Below, piece after piece: positions 8,336 through 16,896 of a DNA stretch of 64,000 bases. The notes below the pieces were generated by a model. It was not told where the DNA came from. It was given only the letters and a program-made list of their open reading frames with translations, and ran no database searches. Source of the stretch: Vibrio orientalis CIP 102891 = ATCC 33934 (lineage in GTDB: Bacteria; Pseudomonadota; Gammaproteobacteria; Enterobacterales; Vibrionaceae); NCBI RefSeq assembly GCF_000176235.1, contig NZ_ACZV01000005.1:62001-126000 (forward strand), read 5' to 3'. The position numbers were made by a program, and so were the translations under genes. How positions within the stretch are numbered: position 1 is the first letter of the stretch; each line of letters starts with the position of its first letter.

Positions 8336-11300
8336 ATGTCTGCCAAAAAAATAAGTAAAGGTGACTTCAAGTTACGTCGATTACATAAGTTACCCATTGC
8401 CTTGGTCTTAGGTGGCATGTTGGTAGGTTGTAACGAGTCGGAACATAGGCTGTTAGCTAATGATGACTTCGGTGTCGTTCCTGAGAACCAAACAAGAGAC
8501 AGTGACGGAGATGGTCTACCTGACTTCTTAGAGATAAGAATGGGCTTAGATCCTAATAATGTCGATAGTGATGGCGATGGCATTCCCGATGGAGAAGAAG
8601 ATAACGATGGCGATGGAGTAATTAATAGGGCTGAGTATGAATTGGGGTTAGACCCATTAAGCCAGCGGAGTGACGGTCGTTTTCATGATTTAACATTGGA
8701 TAGAGATAATGATGGCATCCCAGATTATTTTGAATGGAAAGCGGAATTAAATTACTTAAATAAACAAACCATCACTGGGACGCCGGACCATTTAGTAGAT
8801 AGGGATGAAGATGGTATCCCAGATTACATTGAGGCGATCGCTGGAGTGGAGGATGATACGGGCCAAACCTATAGCCTCGAAGGACATAAAGGCGTAGATC
8901 ATAATGGCAATAACATTCCAGACTATATGGAAGTAGATAGCGATGGCGATGGTGTACCTGATGCTATTGAAATCGAACTTGGACTCGATCCATTTGATCC
9001 CGAAACAGTCGACGGGACACCTGATGCCGACCGTTTGAAATTGGATTCTGATGGCGATGGCATCCCTGATTTTATTGAGATTCAAGCAGGGCTTGACCCA
9101 GAGCTTCCAATGACAGATGGGAGTACGGACGATCGTTTGCTAGATCGTGATGGCAATAATATTCCTGACTATATGGAAGTTGATAGTGATGGCGATGGTG
9201 TTGCCGATTATATCGAGGTGCAGATTGGCTCGGATCCCTTTGACCCAGAAACCATTGACGGAACACCAGATTTAAAGTTTGACGGGAATGATAATGGTCT
9301 TGCTGATATAGCCGAGATAGATACCGATGGTGAAGGTATTCCTGACTATATTGAGGATGACGTAGGCTTAAATCCGAGTACGCCGACAACGGATGGCGTA
9401 ACGGATGACAAGCTAGTTGATGCTGATGAAAACGGTGTTCCAGATTATATGGAAGTCGACAGCGATGGTGATGGAGTGCCTGATTACGCTGAGCTTGATA
9501 CCGACGGTGACGGGGTTCTTGATTTCCTTGAACTTGGAACAGGTTTAGACCCATTTGACCCTGAAACGATAGACGGGACGCCTGACTTACATGCAGATCT
9601 CAATGGAAATGGGATACCTGATTACGCTGAGCTTGATACCGACGGTGACGGAATTCCAGATTACCTTGAGATTGAGGTAGGTTTACACCCTGGTCGCATT
9701 CAGACTGACGGGGCTACGGATGACACTCTATTTGATGGTGATGGCAATAATGTCCCTGATTATATGGAAGTCGATAGTGATGGTGATGGCGTAGAGGATT
9801 ATATTGAGCTTGAGTTTGGAACCAACCCTTTTGATCCAGAGACCGTTGATGGAACGCCTGACAGTTCAATTGACAGCGATGGGGATGGTGTTCCCGATGT
9901 CGTGGGGTTTGATAGTGATGGTGACGGAATCCCAGATTACATTGAAATTCAAGCTGGCTTGAATCCAGCTTTGGCTCAGACTGACGGAGTGACGAATGAC
10001 ATGTTAGTGGATGCCGATGGTGACGGTATTCTCGATTACTTGGAAGTCGATACTGACGGTGACGGAGTTCCGGATATTGACGAAATTAATAATGATGGAG
10101 ACCCATTTGTCGCTCAGCCAAAAGCCACATTATCGAATCTGCAACTTTTAGAGAAAGACCTTGCTGAGAAAGACCTAAACTACAAACAGTTTGAACCATT
10201 GGCTATTCAGTACGAAGTTGACACATACGGTGCGACATTTGTGCGAGTTGATTATGTTGTTGCTCCGGTACTCAATCACGGGACAACGATTAATTCAGAC
10301 GATGGTTCCATTACCAGTACTGGTGATTTTGTTATTGATAGTGCGGGAAAGTACGAAGTGACATTGACGCCTTACTACTCATATTCAGGTGTGGTGCTGC
10401 CAGGTGAACCGGAAACATTACAGATAGGTATCGAGAGCGTCAGAAACTGGTTACGAGCTTTTTCAGGTAATTTATATAGTTTTAAATCGCCTGAAAGTAC
10501 AGCTGCGATTGATACTACAGATACATACATAATGTATTCAAATGGCGGTTCGTCGGAAGAGGATGCCATCTTTTTAGATGAGAATGGCAAACTTACCCGT
10601 GCCTATTACAAGTTTTATTACCAGACGAGTGATAGGGATTCGATTGCGAACATATCTAGCCAAGTGAGCGATGCAAATACACCAACACTCACCGAAGAAA
10701 GCAAAGTGACTAATTACGTATCCCAGGGCACAGAGTTTGGGAGCGAAGTTGACGCTCATACCAACGCTGTTTTTTATGATGGAGAAACTATTGTTCGGAC
10801 GCGACAACGAGCAAGTGAAGTGCGGTCTACCGCATTATTCTTTAGCAGCTTGATGCAAATGGGGGGTGATGCTGATCATAGTAATTATGTTGCGGATCTA
10901 ACTGGCAATAACGGTCAATACGGAAAAACCTTTGACGGCTCTCTGTATTATGCAGCGAAAGGCGGTCGAATGAAGGCCTATACCAATGTGGTCGACATGC
11001 TAGGAGATAACGATAACGAGTATACCATCGCCTCTTATCCTTATTCAGGTTACGAAACGGATAAATATGTTGTTGAGTGGGACAGTAGTAAGCGAATGTT
11101 GGGCACTCCCAAGGTTAAGGGAAGTCCAAGTAAAGACCTAGGGCTAGCATTTGAAGTTTCCTCAAAGTTCTTTGATGCGCAAACTGCAGGGAGCGCTCAT
11201 TACAATTGGTCTAAGATGGTGAAAGTCGACGGACAATATGAACCCGAAAGTGTCGTTGTTGCATCTACCGTCATTGAGTCTGATGGAGATGGGGGGCTTT

Positions 11301-12148
11301 TTCTACCTGATTTTACACCAGAGACTGAGGGTGTATATCGGTTGGAAATTACGCCAACTAATAGTCTCGATGTAGAGGGTTATAGCGTTTACCTTCAAGT
11401 TGTTGTAGACAATTCTACAGCATTGGATGGTGTAAAAAATGTCTATCGCTCAATGAGGGTTGGTGCTGTAGGTGATACCAGCACTCTACTTCGAGCATTT
11501 ATGGCGGTTAAAGATGGTAACGATTTCACGCGTTTTGCTGATGATGGGGATTTTTCCAATGTAACAGATGGGCGAAACGTATACCCCTCTTATCCTTACG
11601 CTGATGCTACAACGATATTCTTTGATGGCGATTATATTTGGGCAGATAGTGGGGATAGAGAGCTGTTTGCGTATGATTCAATTCAAGATTTAGCATTGAA
11701 AAAAGCCTCACAAGGTGTTGCGTCAGTCCCAATCACATATAAATGGCAGGTTCCAGAAGATATGAACGTGGTTTCCGGTTCTGGCGTGATATTTAGTGAC
11801 CAAAATGTTATCTATAAACTCGATAATTTAACGAATGGAAATGGTGTTACTAGGCCTGATATAGCATTTACGTCGCAGAATCATGGAGTATTCGAAGTCT
11901 ACCCTGATGTACAGGCATTAGGTTCTGGTGTTTCGCCGAGCATCACTTACAGTGTGACAAACTCAAAAATGGATCTAATGACAGCGGTAACCTTTGCCAA
12001 TGGATTCTTTTACTTATTTACCCCAGAGGGGGCTTATCGCTATAGCAGCATAATGGATCTTGCCAGTGATTCTAATGGTTCGCTATTAACTAATACAGAG
12101 ACTCGATTTAATCGTAAGCCTTTCTTTTTCCACAATGTAGCGGGGTAG
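8336..12148 (+). CDS. Large calcium-repeat (TSP3-like) lipoprotein
   Basis: A 1,270-residue protein. A basic N-terminus is followed by a hydrophobic stretch and the lipobox LVGC, giving a lipid-bound Cys-32. Residues 50-590 hold about 23 Asp-rich loops of the form DSDGDGIPD, as in thrombospondin type 3 and OmpA-linker repeats, each able to bind calcium. They are grouped in a longer unit marked by PFDPETIDGTPD, present four times. Residues 600-700 look like an Ig-type beta domain. The last 570 residues have a repeated pattern of F-x-D/N-G, aromatic residues, a short gap, A/R-Y and a following D-L or D-M, near 865, 1095 and 1220, which suggests propeller blades. The function is unknown; a surface or matrix adhesin is plausible. 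It is followed by a beta-barrel gene after 7 bp. Confidence 0.85.
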   Translation: MSAKKISKGDFKLRRLHKLPIALVLGGMLVGCNESEHRLLANDDFGVVPENQTRDSDGDGLPDFLEIRMGLDPNNVDSDGDGIPDGEEDNDGDGVINRAEYELGLDPLSQRSDGRFHDLTLDRDNDGIPDYFEWKAELNYLNKQTITGTPDHLVDRDEDGIPDYIEAIAGVEDDTGQTYSLEGHKGVDHNGNNIPDYMEVDSDGDGVPDAIEIELGLDPFDPETVDGTPDADRLKLDSDGDGIPDFIEIQAGLDPELPMTDGSTDDRLLDRDGNNIPDYMEVDSDGDGVADYIEVQIGSDPFDPETIDGTPDLKFDGNDNGLADIAEIDTDGEGIPDYIEDDVGLNPSTPTTDGVTDDKLVDADENGVPDYMEVDSDGDGVPDYAELDTDGDGVLDFLELGTGLDPFDPETIDGTPDLHADLNGNGIPDYAELDTDGDGIPDYLEIEVGLHPGRIQTDGATDDTLFDGDGNNVPDYMEVDSDGDGVEDYIELEFGTNPFDPETVDGTPDSSIDSDGDGVPDVVGFDSDGDGIPDYIEIQAGLNPALAQTDGVTNDMLVDADGDGILDYLEVDTDGDGVPDIDEINNDGDPFVAQPKATLSNLQLLEKDLAEKDLNYKQFEPLAIQYEVDTYGATFVRVDYVVAPVLNHGTTINSDDGSITSTGDFVIDSAGKYEVTLTPYYSYSGVVLPGEPETLQIGIESVRNWLRAFSGNLYSFKSPESTAAIDTTDTYIMYSNGGSSEEDAIFLDENGKLTRAYYKFYYQTSDRDSIANISSQVSDANTPTLTEESKVTNYVSQGTEFGSEVDAHTNAVFYDGETIVRTRQRASEVRSTALFFSSLMQMGGDADHSNYVADLTGNNGQYGKTFDGSLYYAAKGGRMKAYTNVVDMLGDNDNEYTIASYPYSGYETDKYVVEWDSSKRMLGTPKVKGSPSKDLGLAFEVSSKFFDAQTAGSAHYNWSKMVKVDGQYEPESVVVASTVIESDGDGGLFLPDFTPETEGVYRLEITPTNSLDVEGYSVYLQVVVDNSTALDGVKNVYRSMRVGAVGDTSTLLRAFMAVKDGNDFTRFADDGDFSNVTDGRNVYPSYPYADATTIFFDGDYIWADSGDRELFAYDSIQDLALKKASQGVASVPITYKWQVPEDMNVVSGSGVIFSDQNVIYKLDNLTNGNGVTRPDIAFTSQNHGVFEVYPDVQALGSGVSPSITYSVTNSKMDLMTAVTFANGFFYLFTPEGAYRYSSIMDLASDSNGSLLTNTETRFNRKPFFFHNVAG
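8945..10105 (+). repeat. Tandem coding super-repeat of the calcium lipoprotein
   Basis: The unit begins with a DSDGDG loop and contains DPFDPET-[V/I]-DGTPD, a second loop pair and a TDG-x-TDD block. Copies of the PFDPET block lie near 8987, 9235, 9550 and 9829, so the spacing is about 250-315 bp. Copies are diverged at DNA level. They could still recombine and change repeat number between strains. Confidence 0.7.
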
Positions 12149-12155
12149 ATGGACC

Positions 12156-12728
12156 ATGAGGATTGATAAATTTAAATCACCATTATTCGCATTTCTATGT
12201 CTATTGCCATTGTCGGCCAATGCATTTAGTGATGCAGGGTCTTTATATGTCGGAGTGGTTGGTGGAGGAACAGTCGGACATAATATATGCAACGATAATA
12301 ACCTGAACTGTGACAATGTTTCCTCTTCTGCTGGGATCGTTTTAGGGGTTGACGTTAACAATTGGTCGGTACATTCAACCTTGAGTTGGCTTGGGAAATT
12401 TGATGCTGCATATCCTGAACAGAATTCGCAGGTCACTGCTGAACTATGGTCGGGGACGCTGGAAGCTAAGTATCAATACCCTGTCTTCATTGATTATACC
12501 GCCTATTTTGGTGCTGGCATTGCGTCGGTATATACAGACAAGAGTACCGCGGGAGGGACAACGTCTAATTGGTCCTATGCACCTCTAGTCTCTGTTGGAC
12601 TAGAGTATGAATACGATTACAACTTATCTTATTTTGCAGAGTACAGGTATATGGATTTTGATGATGAGGAGTTAGGTAAATCGAACTTTAATCAGCTCTA
12701 CATCGGTGTCAAATATTATCCATGGTAG
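12156..12728 (+). CDS. Small outer-membrane beta-barrel protein
   Basis: 190 residues. A signal peptide ends near SANA (about residue 23). The rest alternates polar and hydrophobic residues in strand-length pieces such as SLYVGVVGGG, GLEYEYDYNLSYFAEYRYMDF and the terminal QLYIGVKYYPW, where the last residue is aromatic as in the assembly signal of outer-membrane barrels. About eight strands are likely, as in OmpX or the OmpA barrel. It has two Cys residues in a CNDNNLNC loop. It begins 7 bp after the lipoprotein stop and has only a weak ribosome site (GGA), so it is probably translationally coupled and functions with the lipoprotein. Confidence 0.75.
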   Translation: MRIDKFKSPLFAFLCLLPLSANAFSDAGSLYVGVVGGGTVGHNICNDNNLNCDNVSSSAGIVLGVDVNNWSVHSTLSWLGKFDAAYPEQNSQVTAELWSGTLEAKYQYPVFIDYTAYFGAGIASVYTDKSTAGGTTSNWSYAPLVSVGLEYEYDYNLSYFAEYRYMDFDDEELGKSNFNQLYIGVKYYPW

Positions 12729-12768
12729 TAGGCATATGAGTATGCCATTAATAAGTGAGCCGAAAGTG

Positions 12769-12815
12769 TAATCAAGGCTAAAGAGCGCTACTTAAGTAGC
12801 GCTCTTTCTTGATTA
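12769..12815. terminator. Long bidirectional terminator between the barrel gene and dapD
   Basis: The core stem is AAAGAGCGCTAC (12780-12791) with GTAGCGCTCTTT (12796-12807) across a TTAA loop. It is extended by TAATCAAG (12769-12776) with CTTGATTA (12808-12815) after a 3 nt bulge. The outer arm overlaps the dapD stop codon. A second small hairpin, GGCATA with TATGCC, lies at 12731-12746. Confidence 0.8.
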
Positions 12816-13841
12816 GTTGTTGCTGTGAAGCTCAGAGTTCAGTTCAACAGCGGTTTTGTTTGCTAGGCATTCAATTTGACCAGTCACTGAGTTACGACGG
12901 AATAGTAGGTCAGAAACACCAGCAAGGTCGCGAGCCTTAACCACTTCAACTTCTTTGCCTTCAGCAATCATACGAACTTTAGAACCTGCTGTTACGTACA
13001 GACCAGACTCAACCGTACAGCGATCACCTAGAGGGAAGCCAAGACCTGCGTTAGCGCCTAGTAGTGAGTTTTCACCGATAGAAACAACCACCGTACCGCC
13101 ACCAGATAGCGTACCCATGATAGAAGCACCGCCGCCGATGTCTGAACCGTTACCGACAACAACACCAGCAGAGATACGACCTTCAACCATGCTTACGCCC
13201 GTTGTACCTGCGTTGAAGTTGATGAAACCTTCATGCATAACTGTTGTACCTTCACCCACGTGTGCACCAAGACGAACGCGTGAAGTGTCAGCGATACGAA
13301 CGCCTGTTGGAACCACGTAGTCGACCATTTTCGGGAACTTGTCTACACAATCTACCGACAGTGCACGACCCGCTAGACGTGCTTCGATTTGACGATCAGC
13401 AAGCTCAGGCAGATCGATAGGGCCTTCGTTAGTCCACGCAATGTTGTGCAGTAGACCGAAGATACCATCAAGAACGGTGCCGTGTGGTTGAACTAAACGG
13501 TTAGAAATTAGTTGTAGCTTAAGGAAGCCTTCAGCAACCGAAGCTGGTTTCTCATCGGTAGCAAGTACAACAAGTACTAGTGGCTGTGAAGATTGTGCTG
13601 CTTTTGCTGCGAAAGATGCGTTTGCTGCATCGCCGTTTGCTTCAAATGCTGTTGCTAGCTCTGCACTTAGCGCTGCTGAGATCTCAATAGCTTGGTTGCC
13701 TTGCTCGTAGCCAGCAACTTTCGCTACTGCATCAACAAGTGCGTCAGCTGGGTTTAGAACTGGATTTGGAAAAAACGCTTCGATGATTTTACCGTCACGG
13801 TTTTTCGTTGCCGTACCAAAGGCTAGGGAAAAGTAAGCCAT
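12813..13841 (-). CDS. dapD: Tetrahydrodipicolinate N-succinyltransferase (long form)
   Basis: Transfers succinyl from succinyl-CoA to tetrahydrodipicolinate in lysine and diaminopimelate synthesis. The 342-residue length matches the long DapD class of Vibrio and Pseudomonas, not the 274-residue E. coli type. Hexapeptide left-handed beta-helix repeats fill residues 180-300 (VRLGAHVGEGTTVMHEGFIN, ISAGVVVGNGSDIGGGASIMG, ENSLLGANAGLGFPLGD). I start at the ATG at 13841 (MAYFSLAFGTATKN) with GGAG upstream; a longer frame to 13892 has no support. It appears to be monocistronic. Confidence 0.95.
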   Translation of the reverse strand: MAYFSLAFGTATKNRDGKIIEAFFPNPVLNPADALVDAVAKVAGYEQGNQAIEISAALSAELATAFEANGDAANASFAAKAAQSSQPLVLVVLATDEKPASVAEGFLKLQLISNRLVQPHGTVLDGIFGLLHNIAWTNEGPIDLPELADRQIEARLAGRALSVDCVDKFPKMVDYVVPTGVRIADTSRVRLGAHVGEGTTVMHEGFINFNAGTTGVSMVEGRISAGVVVGNGSDIGGGASIMGTLSGGGTVVVSIGENSLLGANAGLGFPLGDRCTVESGLYVTAGSKVRMIAEGKEVEVVKARDLAGVSDLLFRRNSVTGQIECLANKTAVELNSELHSNN

Positions 13842-14050
13842 GTTGAATCTCCATGTATTGAATTTGTTGTGAGAGCGTCTGTGCTCTTTCAAATTAAGTT
13901 AGAGTCATCATAAAGAGAGGTGATTCGACTTTAAAGAGCAGAGCTAGATAAAGTCTGTAAGCCGATATTTTTTGTCTCTTTAGAGATATGTTTGTCTGTT
14001 AAGAAATGTCGGAATTTCTCGAGTTAGTGCTTGTTAAAACCCTAACAACA

Positions 14051-14692
14051 TCAGATGAATAGGGCTTTGTAAGCTTGCTCTATCCCTTCGATGAGCATTT
14101 GCATTCCTATCACCGCAAGAATTAATCCCATCATTCGAGTAATCACGTTTAAGGCGCTTGGTCCTACGGCTTTTACGAAGCGTTCACCGAAAACAAAAAG
14201 AACGTAGGTCAGTGCGCACAATAGGCCGAAAGCAATAATGGTGATGACGGTTTCATAGACTCCACCAGTTGTTGCAAAGTTCATCGCGGTCGCGATGGTG
14301 CCTGGGCCTGCTAAGATTGGCATTGCTAACGGCGAGACCGCAATACTCAAAGCGGCATCTTTTTGCGCGTCTGAGTTGACCTTCTCTTTAGTGGTACTGT
14401 GTGTGGAGTCCCCTTGCAGCATATGGAAGCCAATTAAAAATACCAGTATTCCACCGGTGATGCGCAGTGCGTAAAGGGTGATGCCAAAGAGATCGAAAAT
14501 GACTTTTCCTGAAATGGCAAACGTCGACACAATTAAGAATGCAATCAGTACTGAGCGAAAGGCCACTGACTTTATCGTCTCTCGGTCGTTGCCATTGGTT
14601 AAGCTAAGAAAGATCGGTGTATTCGCGACAGGATTCATGATCGCAAAAAAGCCCATAAAGACCGTTATGGTGTGAATGATCAGCTCTTTCAT
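14051..14692 (-). CDS. MarC/UPF0056 family membrane protein
   Basis: 213 residues with six predicted membrane segments. The family signature is at the N-terminus (FFAIMNPVANTPIFLSLT) and again as the internally repeated AVSPLAMPILAGPGTIATAM in the second half, the inverted-repeat pattern of MarC/YchE/YhgN proteins. The biochemical role of the family is not established; the old link to multiple antibiotic resistance was not confirmed. AAAGGA precedes the ATG at 14692. It is a stand-alone gene between dapD and the peroxiredoxin. Confidence 0.9.
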   Translation of the reverse strand: MKELIIHTITVFMGFFAIMNPVANTPIFLSLTNGNDRETIKSVAFRSVLIAFLIVSTFAISGKVIFDLFGITLYALRITGGILVFLIGFHMLQGDSTHSTTKEKVNSDAQKDAALSIAVSPLAMPILAGPGTIATAMNFATTGGVYETVITIIAFGLLCALTYVLFVFGERFVKAVGPSALNVITRMMGLILAVIGMQMLIEGIEQAYKALFI

Positions 14693-15015
14693 ATTATTCC
14701 TTTAATAAAGATGGCATATGCAACATTGCTTTTAGCGCTGCTTAGATACTAAATCAAGACTGGGTGAAAAACAGCCTATTTATCAGTGTAATTACATTGT
14801 CCGTTCGAAGTATGAACTTCTAGAGGCAGAGAAGTGAATCTAGGCTGAATGCGGTTTTGATGTACACAAAAAAGAAAACCCAAAGCAATGCTTTGGGTTT
14901 CGATTAAGACTTTACTTAGAACTGATTGGCGTTTGCGCTTTTCGCGCTTAGTGCTTTTTAGCTTTATATCTACCAACCGTCATACCCGTTGAGCGTGGGT
15001 ATGTGAAGCAAGTAA
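14693..15015. other. Gap between marC and the peroxiredoxin gene
   Basis: I see no convincing gene here; a 66-codon minus-strand frame crosses the terminator at 14876-14900 and is rejected. The gap holds that terminator and a second 7 bp hairpin, CATACCC (14981-14987) with GGGTATG (14997-15003), next to the end of the peroxiredoxin gene. Confidence 0.6.
14876..14900 (-). terminator. Terminator downstream of the peroxiredoxin gene
   Basis: AAACCCAAAGC (14876-14886) pairs with GCTTTGGGTTT (14890-14900). On the minus strand it is followed by TTCTTTTTTG. It lies 115 bp after the peroxiredoxin stop. Confidence 0.75.
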
Positions 15016-15624
15016 TTACTTGCTTAGGTCTTCTGCGTGCTCAGATAGGAACGCTGCAACACCTTTTGGAGATGCGTCCATACCTGCTTTACCTTCTTCC
15101 CATTGTGCAGGACATACTTCGCCGTGCTTTTGGTGGAAGTTAAGAGCGTCAACCATACGTAGCATTTCGTCGATGTTACGGCCTAGTGGTAGGTCGTTAA
15201 CAACTTGGTGACGTACTAGACCGTCTTCGTCGATTAGGAAAGAACCACGGAAAGCAACGCCAGCTTCTGGGTGCTCAACGTCGTAAGCTTTACAGATTTC
15301 GTGCTTAACGTCAGCAACTAGTGGGTACTTAACTTGACCGATACCGCCATCTTCGATAGCAGTGTTACGCCATGCGTTGTGAGAGAACTGAGAATCGATA
15401 GAAACACCGATTACTTCAACACCTTTAGCTTGGAAGTCAGCTAGACGGTTGTCGAAAGCGATTAGCTCAGATGGGCAAACAAACGTGAAATCTAGTGGGT
15501 AGAAGAAAACAACCGCTTTCTTACCTTTAGTGAATTCTGCGAAGTTGAAGTTATCAACGATCTCACCGTTACCTAGAACAGCTGCAGCAGTAAAATCTGG
15601 GGCTTGACGACCTACTAGTACCAT
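15016..15624 (-). CDS. Typical 2-Cys peroxiredoxin (AhpC/TSA family)
   Basis: Reduces hydrogen peroxide and organic peroxides. In 202 residues the peroxidatic Cys-50 is in DFTFVCPSE and the resolving Cys-171 in GEVCPAQW, so it is a typical 2-Cys dimer. A GGIG loop is present near residue 93, but the C-terminal YF motif of oxidation-sensitive enzymes is not evident (it ends EHAEDLSK). I start at the ATG at 15624 with AGGAG upstream; longer readings are unsupported. It is divergent from oxyR, with a 199 bp shared gap that fits OxyR control. Confidence 0.95.
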   Translation of the reverse strand: MVLVGRQAPDFTAAAVLGNGEIVDNFNFAEFTKGKKAVVFFYPLDFTFVCPSELIAFDNRLADFQAKGVEVIGVSIDSQFSHNAWRNTAIEDGGIGQVKYPLVADVKHEICKAYDVEHPEAGVAFRGSFLIDEDGLVRHQVVNDLPLGRNIDEMLRMVDALNFHQKHGEVCPAQWEEGKAGMDASPKGVAAFLSEHAEDLSK

Positions 15625-15741
15625 TTTTTTGCTCCTAAAATATATGGTTTGTTCCAAACCAAGATAAGTGTATTTGGTTTGGTCCGTGTTTGTACGCGAC
15701 AAACTATAGTACACATTGTAGTATGTAAAAAAGCGAATTAA

Positions 15742-15757
15742 ATAGATTAAGTTAATC
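15742..15757. promoter_or_regulatory. Palindrome in the peroxiredoxin-oxyR gap
   Basis: GATTAAGTTAATC (15745-15757) is a perfect 13 bp palindrome preceded by ATAG, in the middle of the divergent gap. OxyR sites consist of spaced ATAG/CTAT elements, which match only in part. It is a candidate operator. Confidence 0.35.
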
Positions 15758-15823
15758 GAAAAAAGCGATAAGCCGTTTTTTATTAACTTGGTCAATATCC
15801 AGTCAGATTTTATCGATATATCT

Positions 15824-16729
15824 ATGAATAAGTGGCCTAGTCTCAAACAATTACATTATCTCATCACCCTGCATGAAACTCGCCACTTTAGTGAAGCGGC
15901 TGAAAAGTGTTTTGTCAGTCAGTCGACTCTAAGTAAGGGCATCCAAAACCTTGAAGAGTTGATTGGATGTCCTCTTTATGAAAAGAAAGATAAGAAAAGC
16001 CCATTGGTATTTACTCAAGCGGGTGAACTGGTTGTACTGCAAGGACGTGAGTTGCTAGCTAAAGGTCAAGACCTCGTCGAGCTTGGTCGCTTGTGCCAAG
16101 GGGATGAGATGGAAGGGCAGTTACGTGTAGGTTGTATTCCGACTATCGCGCCTTTTTTATTGTGTGATTTAGTTCAAGAGGTCAATCAACGTTTTCCTCA
16201 GTTGAACTTATTACTAAGAGAAGACACCACGACTAACCTTCTTGATGCATTGCGTCATGGTGAGCTAGATGTGTTGATCTTAGCGTTGCCTGTCGATATC
16301 GATGGTATGGATAGCCGCATTGTCGGTAATGATCCGTTCAGAATGATCATCAGTCAGAATCAAGCCGATGCGATTCAAACCCCAATCAAGTACGCCGACT
16401 TACCGAATGAGTTTGTTTTCTTATTAGAGAAAGAACACTGCCTAACAGAGCATGCTGTTTCCGCGTGTAAGCTAACCGATAAAGAGAAGATTAACCCATT
16501 CTCCGCTACCAGTTTGCACACTTTGGTACAAATGGTGGCTAACGGTATGGGCACCACCTTTATTCCACAAATGGCGATCGACCATGGTTTGATTGAGAAC
16601 CAAAATTTAGTCGTGGTTGATGCCCCTGGACAGCAAGCGCATCGCCACATTGGCTTAGTTTGGCGCCCAAGTTCATCCCGTGTGAGCACATTTGATCAAT
16701 TAGCAGATGTTGTTTCTGAGCTACTTTAG
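15824..16729 (+). CDS. oxyR: Hydrogen-peroxide sensing LysR-type regulator OxyR
   Basis: A LysR-type regulator that activates peroxide defence genes. After the N-terminal helix-turn-helix (HFSEAAEKCFVSQSTLSKGI) comes the ligand-like domain. Two redox Cys residues, 206 and 215, lie in EHCLTEHAVSAC, nine residues apart like Cys199/Cys208 in E. coli OxyR. That pair is the main reason for the name. I use the ATG at 15824 (301 residues) and not the TTG at 15788. The ribosome site is weak. The gene is divergent from a peroxiredoxin, a likely target. Confidence 0.93.
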   Translation: MNKWPSLKQLHYLITLHETRHFSEAAEKCFVSQSTLSKGIQNLEELIGCPLYEKKDKKSPLVFTQAGELVVLQGRELLAKGQDLVELGRLCQGDEMEGQLRVGCIPTIAPFLLCDLVQEVNQRFPQLNLLLREDTTTNLLDALRHGELDVLILALPVDIDGMDSRIVGNDPFRMIISQNQADAIQTPIKYADLPNEFVFLLEKEHCLTEHAVSACKLTDKEKINPFSATSLHTLVQMVANGMGTTFIPQMAIDHGLIENQNLVVVDAPGQQAHRHIGLVWRPSSSRVSTFDQLADVVSELL

Positions 16730-16765
16730 CGATAAGTAGTAGTCCAAATCTCCCCTAAACCCATA

Positions 16766-16794
16766 AAAAGCACACTAGTTTTAGTGTGCTTTTT
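16766..16794 (+). terminator. Terminator of oxyR
   Basis: AAAAGCACACTA (16766-16777) pairs with TAGTGTGCTTTT (16782-16793) across a GTTT loop, with a T tract in and after the second arm. Confidence 0.85.
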
Positions 16795-16823
16795 AGCATT
16801 TTATTCTGTTGGTGAACTTTGAC

Positions 16824-16896
16824 TTGTAAAATTTCACAACAGAATCTTGATGAAGCTTTCATTAAATTGTGAAATTTCACAGTGTGAATTTTACAA
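16824..16896. promoter_or_regulatory. Cluster of three related operator-like palindromes
   Basis: Three copies of one element occur in 73 bp: TTGTAAAATTTCACA (16824-16838), the perfect palindrome TGTGAAATTTCACA (16868-16881) and TGTGAATTTTACAA (16883-16896). The first and third are inverted copies of each other. The spacer between half-sites is 4 bp, not 6, so these are not Crp sites. They lie 455 bp before aceB with no other gene downstream. The regulator is unknown to me. Confidence 0.6.

Noticed and set aside
9072..9554. A 160-codon minus-strand frame opposite the calcium-repeat gene, and a 97-codon one at 8792-9085
   Set aside because: They mirror the repetitive Asp/Gly codons of the plus-strand gene, have odd His/Gln/Arg-rich composition, and lack ribosome sites.
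8945..10105. CRISPR-like periodicity in the repeat region
   Set aside because: Repeats are in-frame, diverged and have no constant-length unique spacers; they encode calcium loops. No CRISPR array was seen anywhere in the window.
14776..14976. 66-codon minus-strand frame between marC and the peroxiredoxin
   Set aside because: It runs through a clear terminator hairpin and has no ribosome site or recognisable sequence.
16868..16881. Crp site upstream of aceB
   Set aside because: The TGTGA and TCACA arms are separated by 4 bp, not 6, so Crp would not fit.
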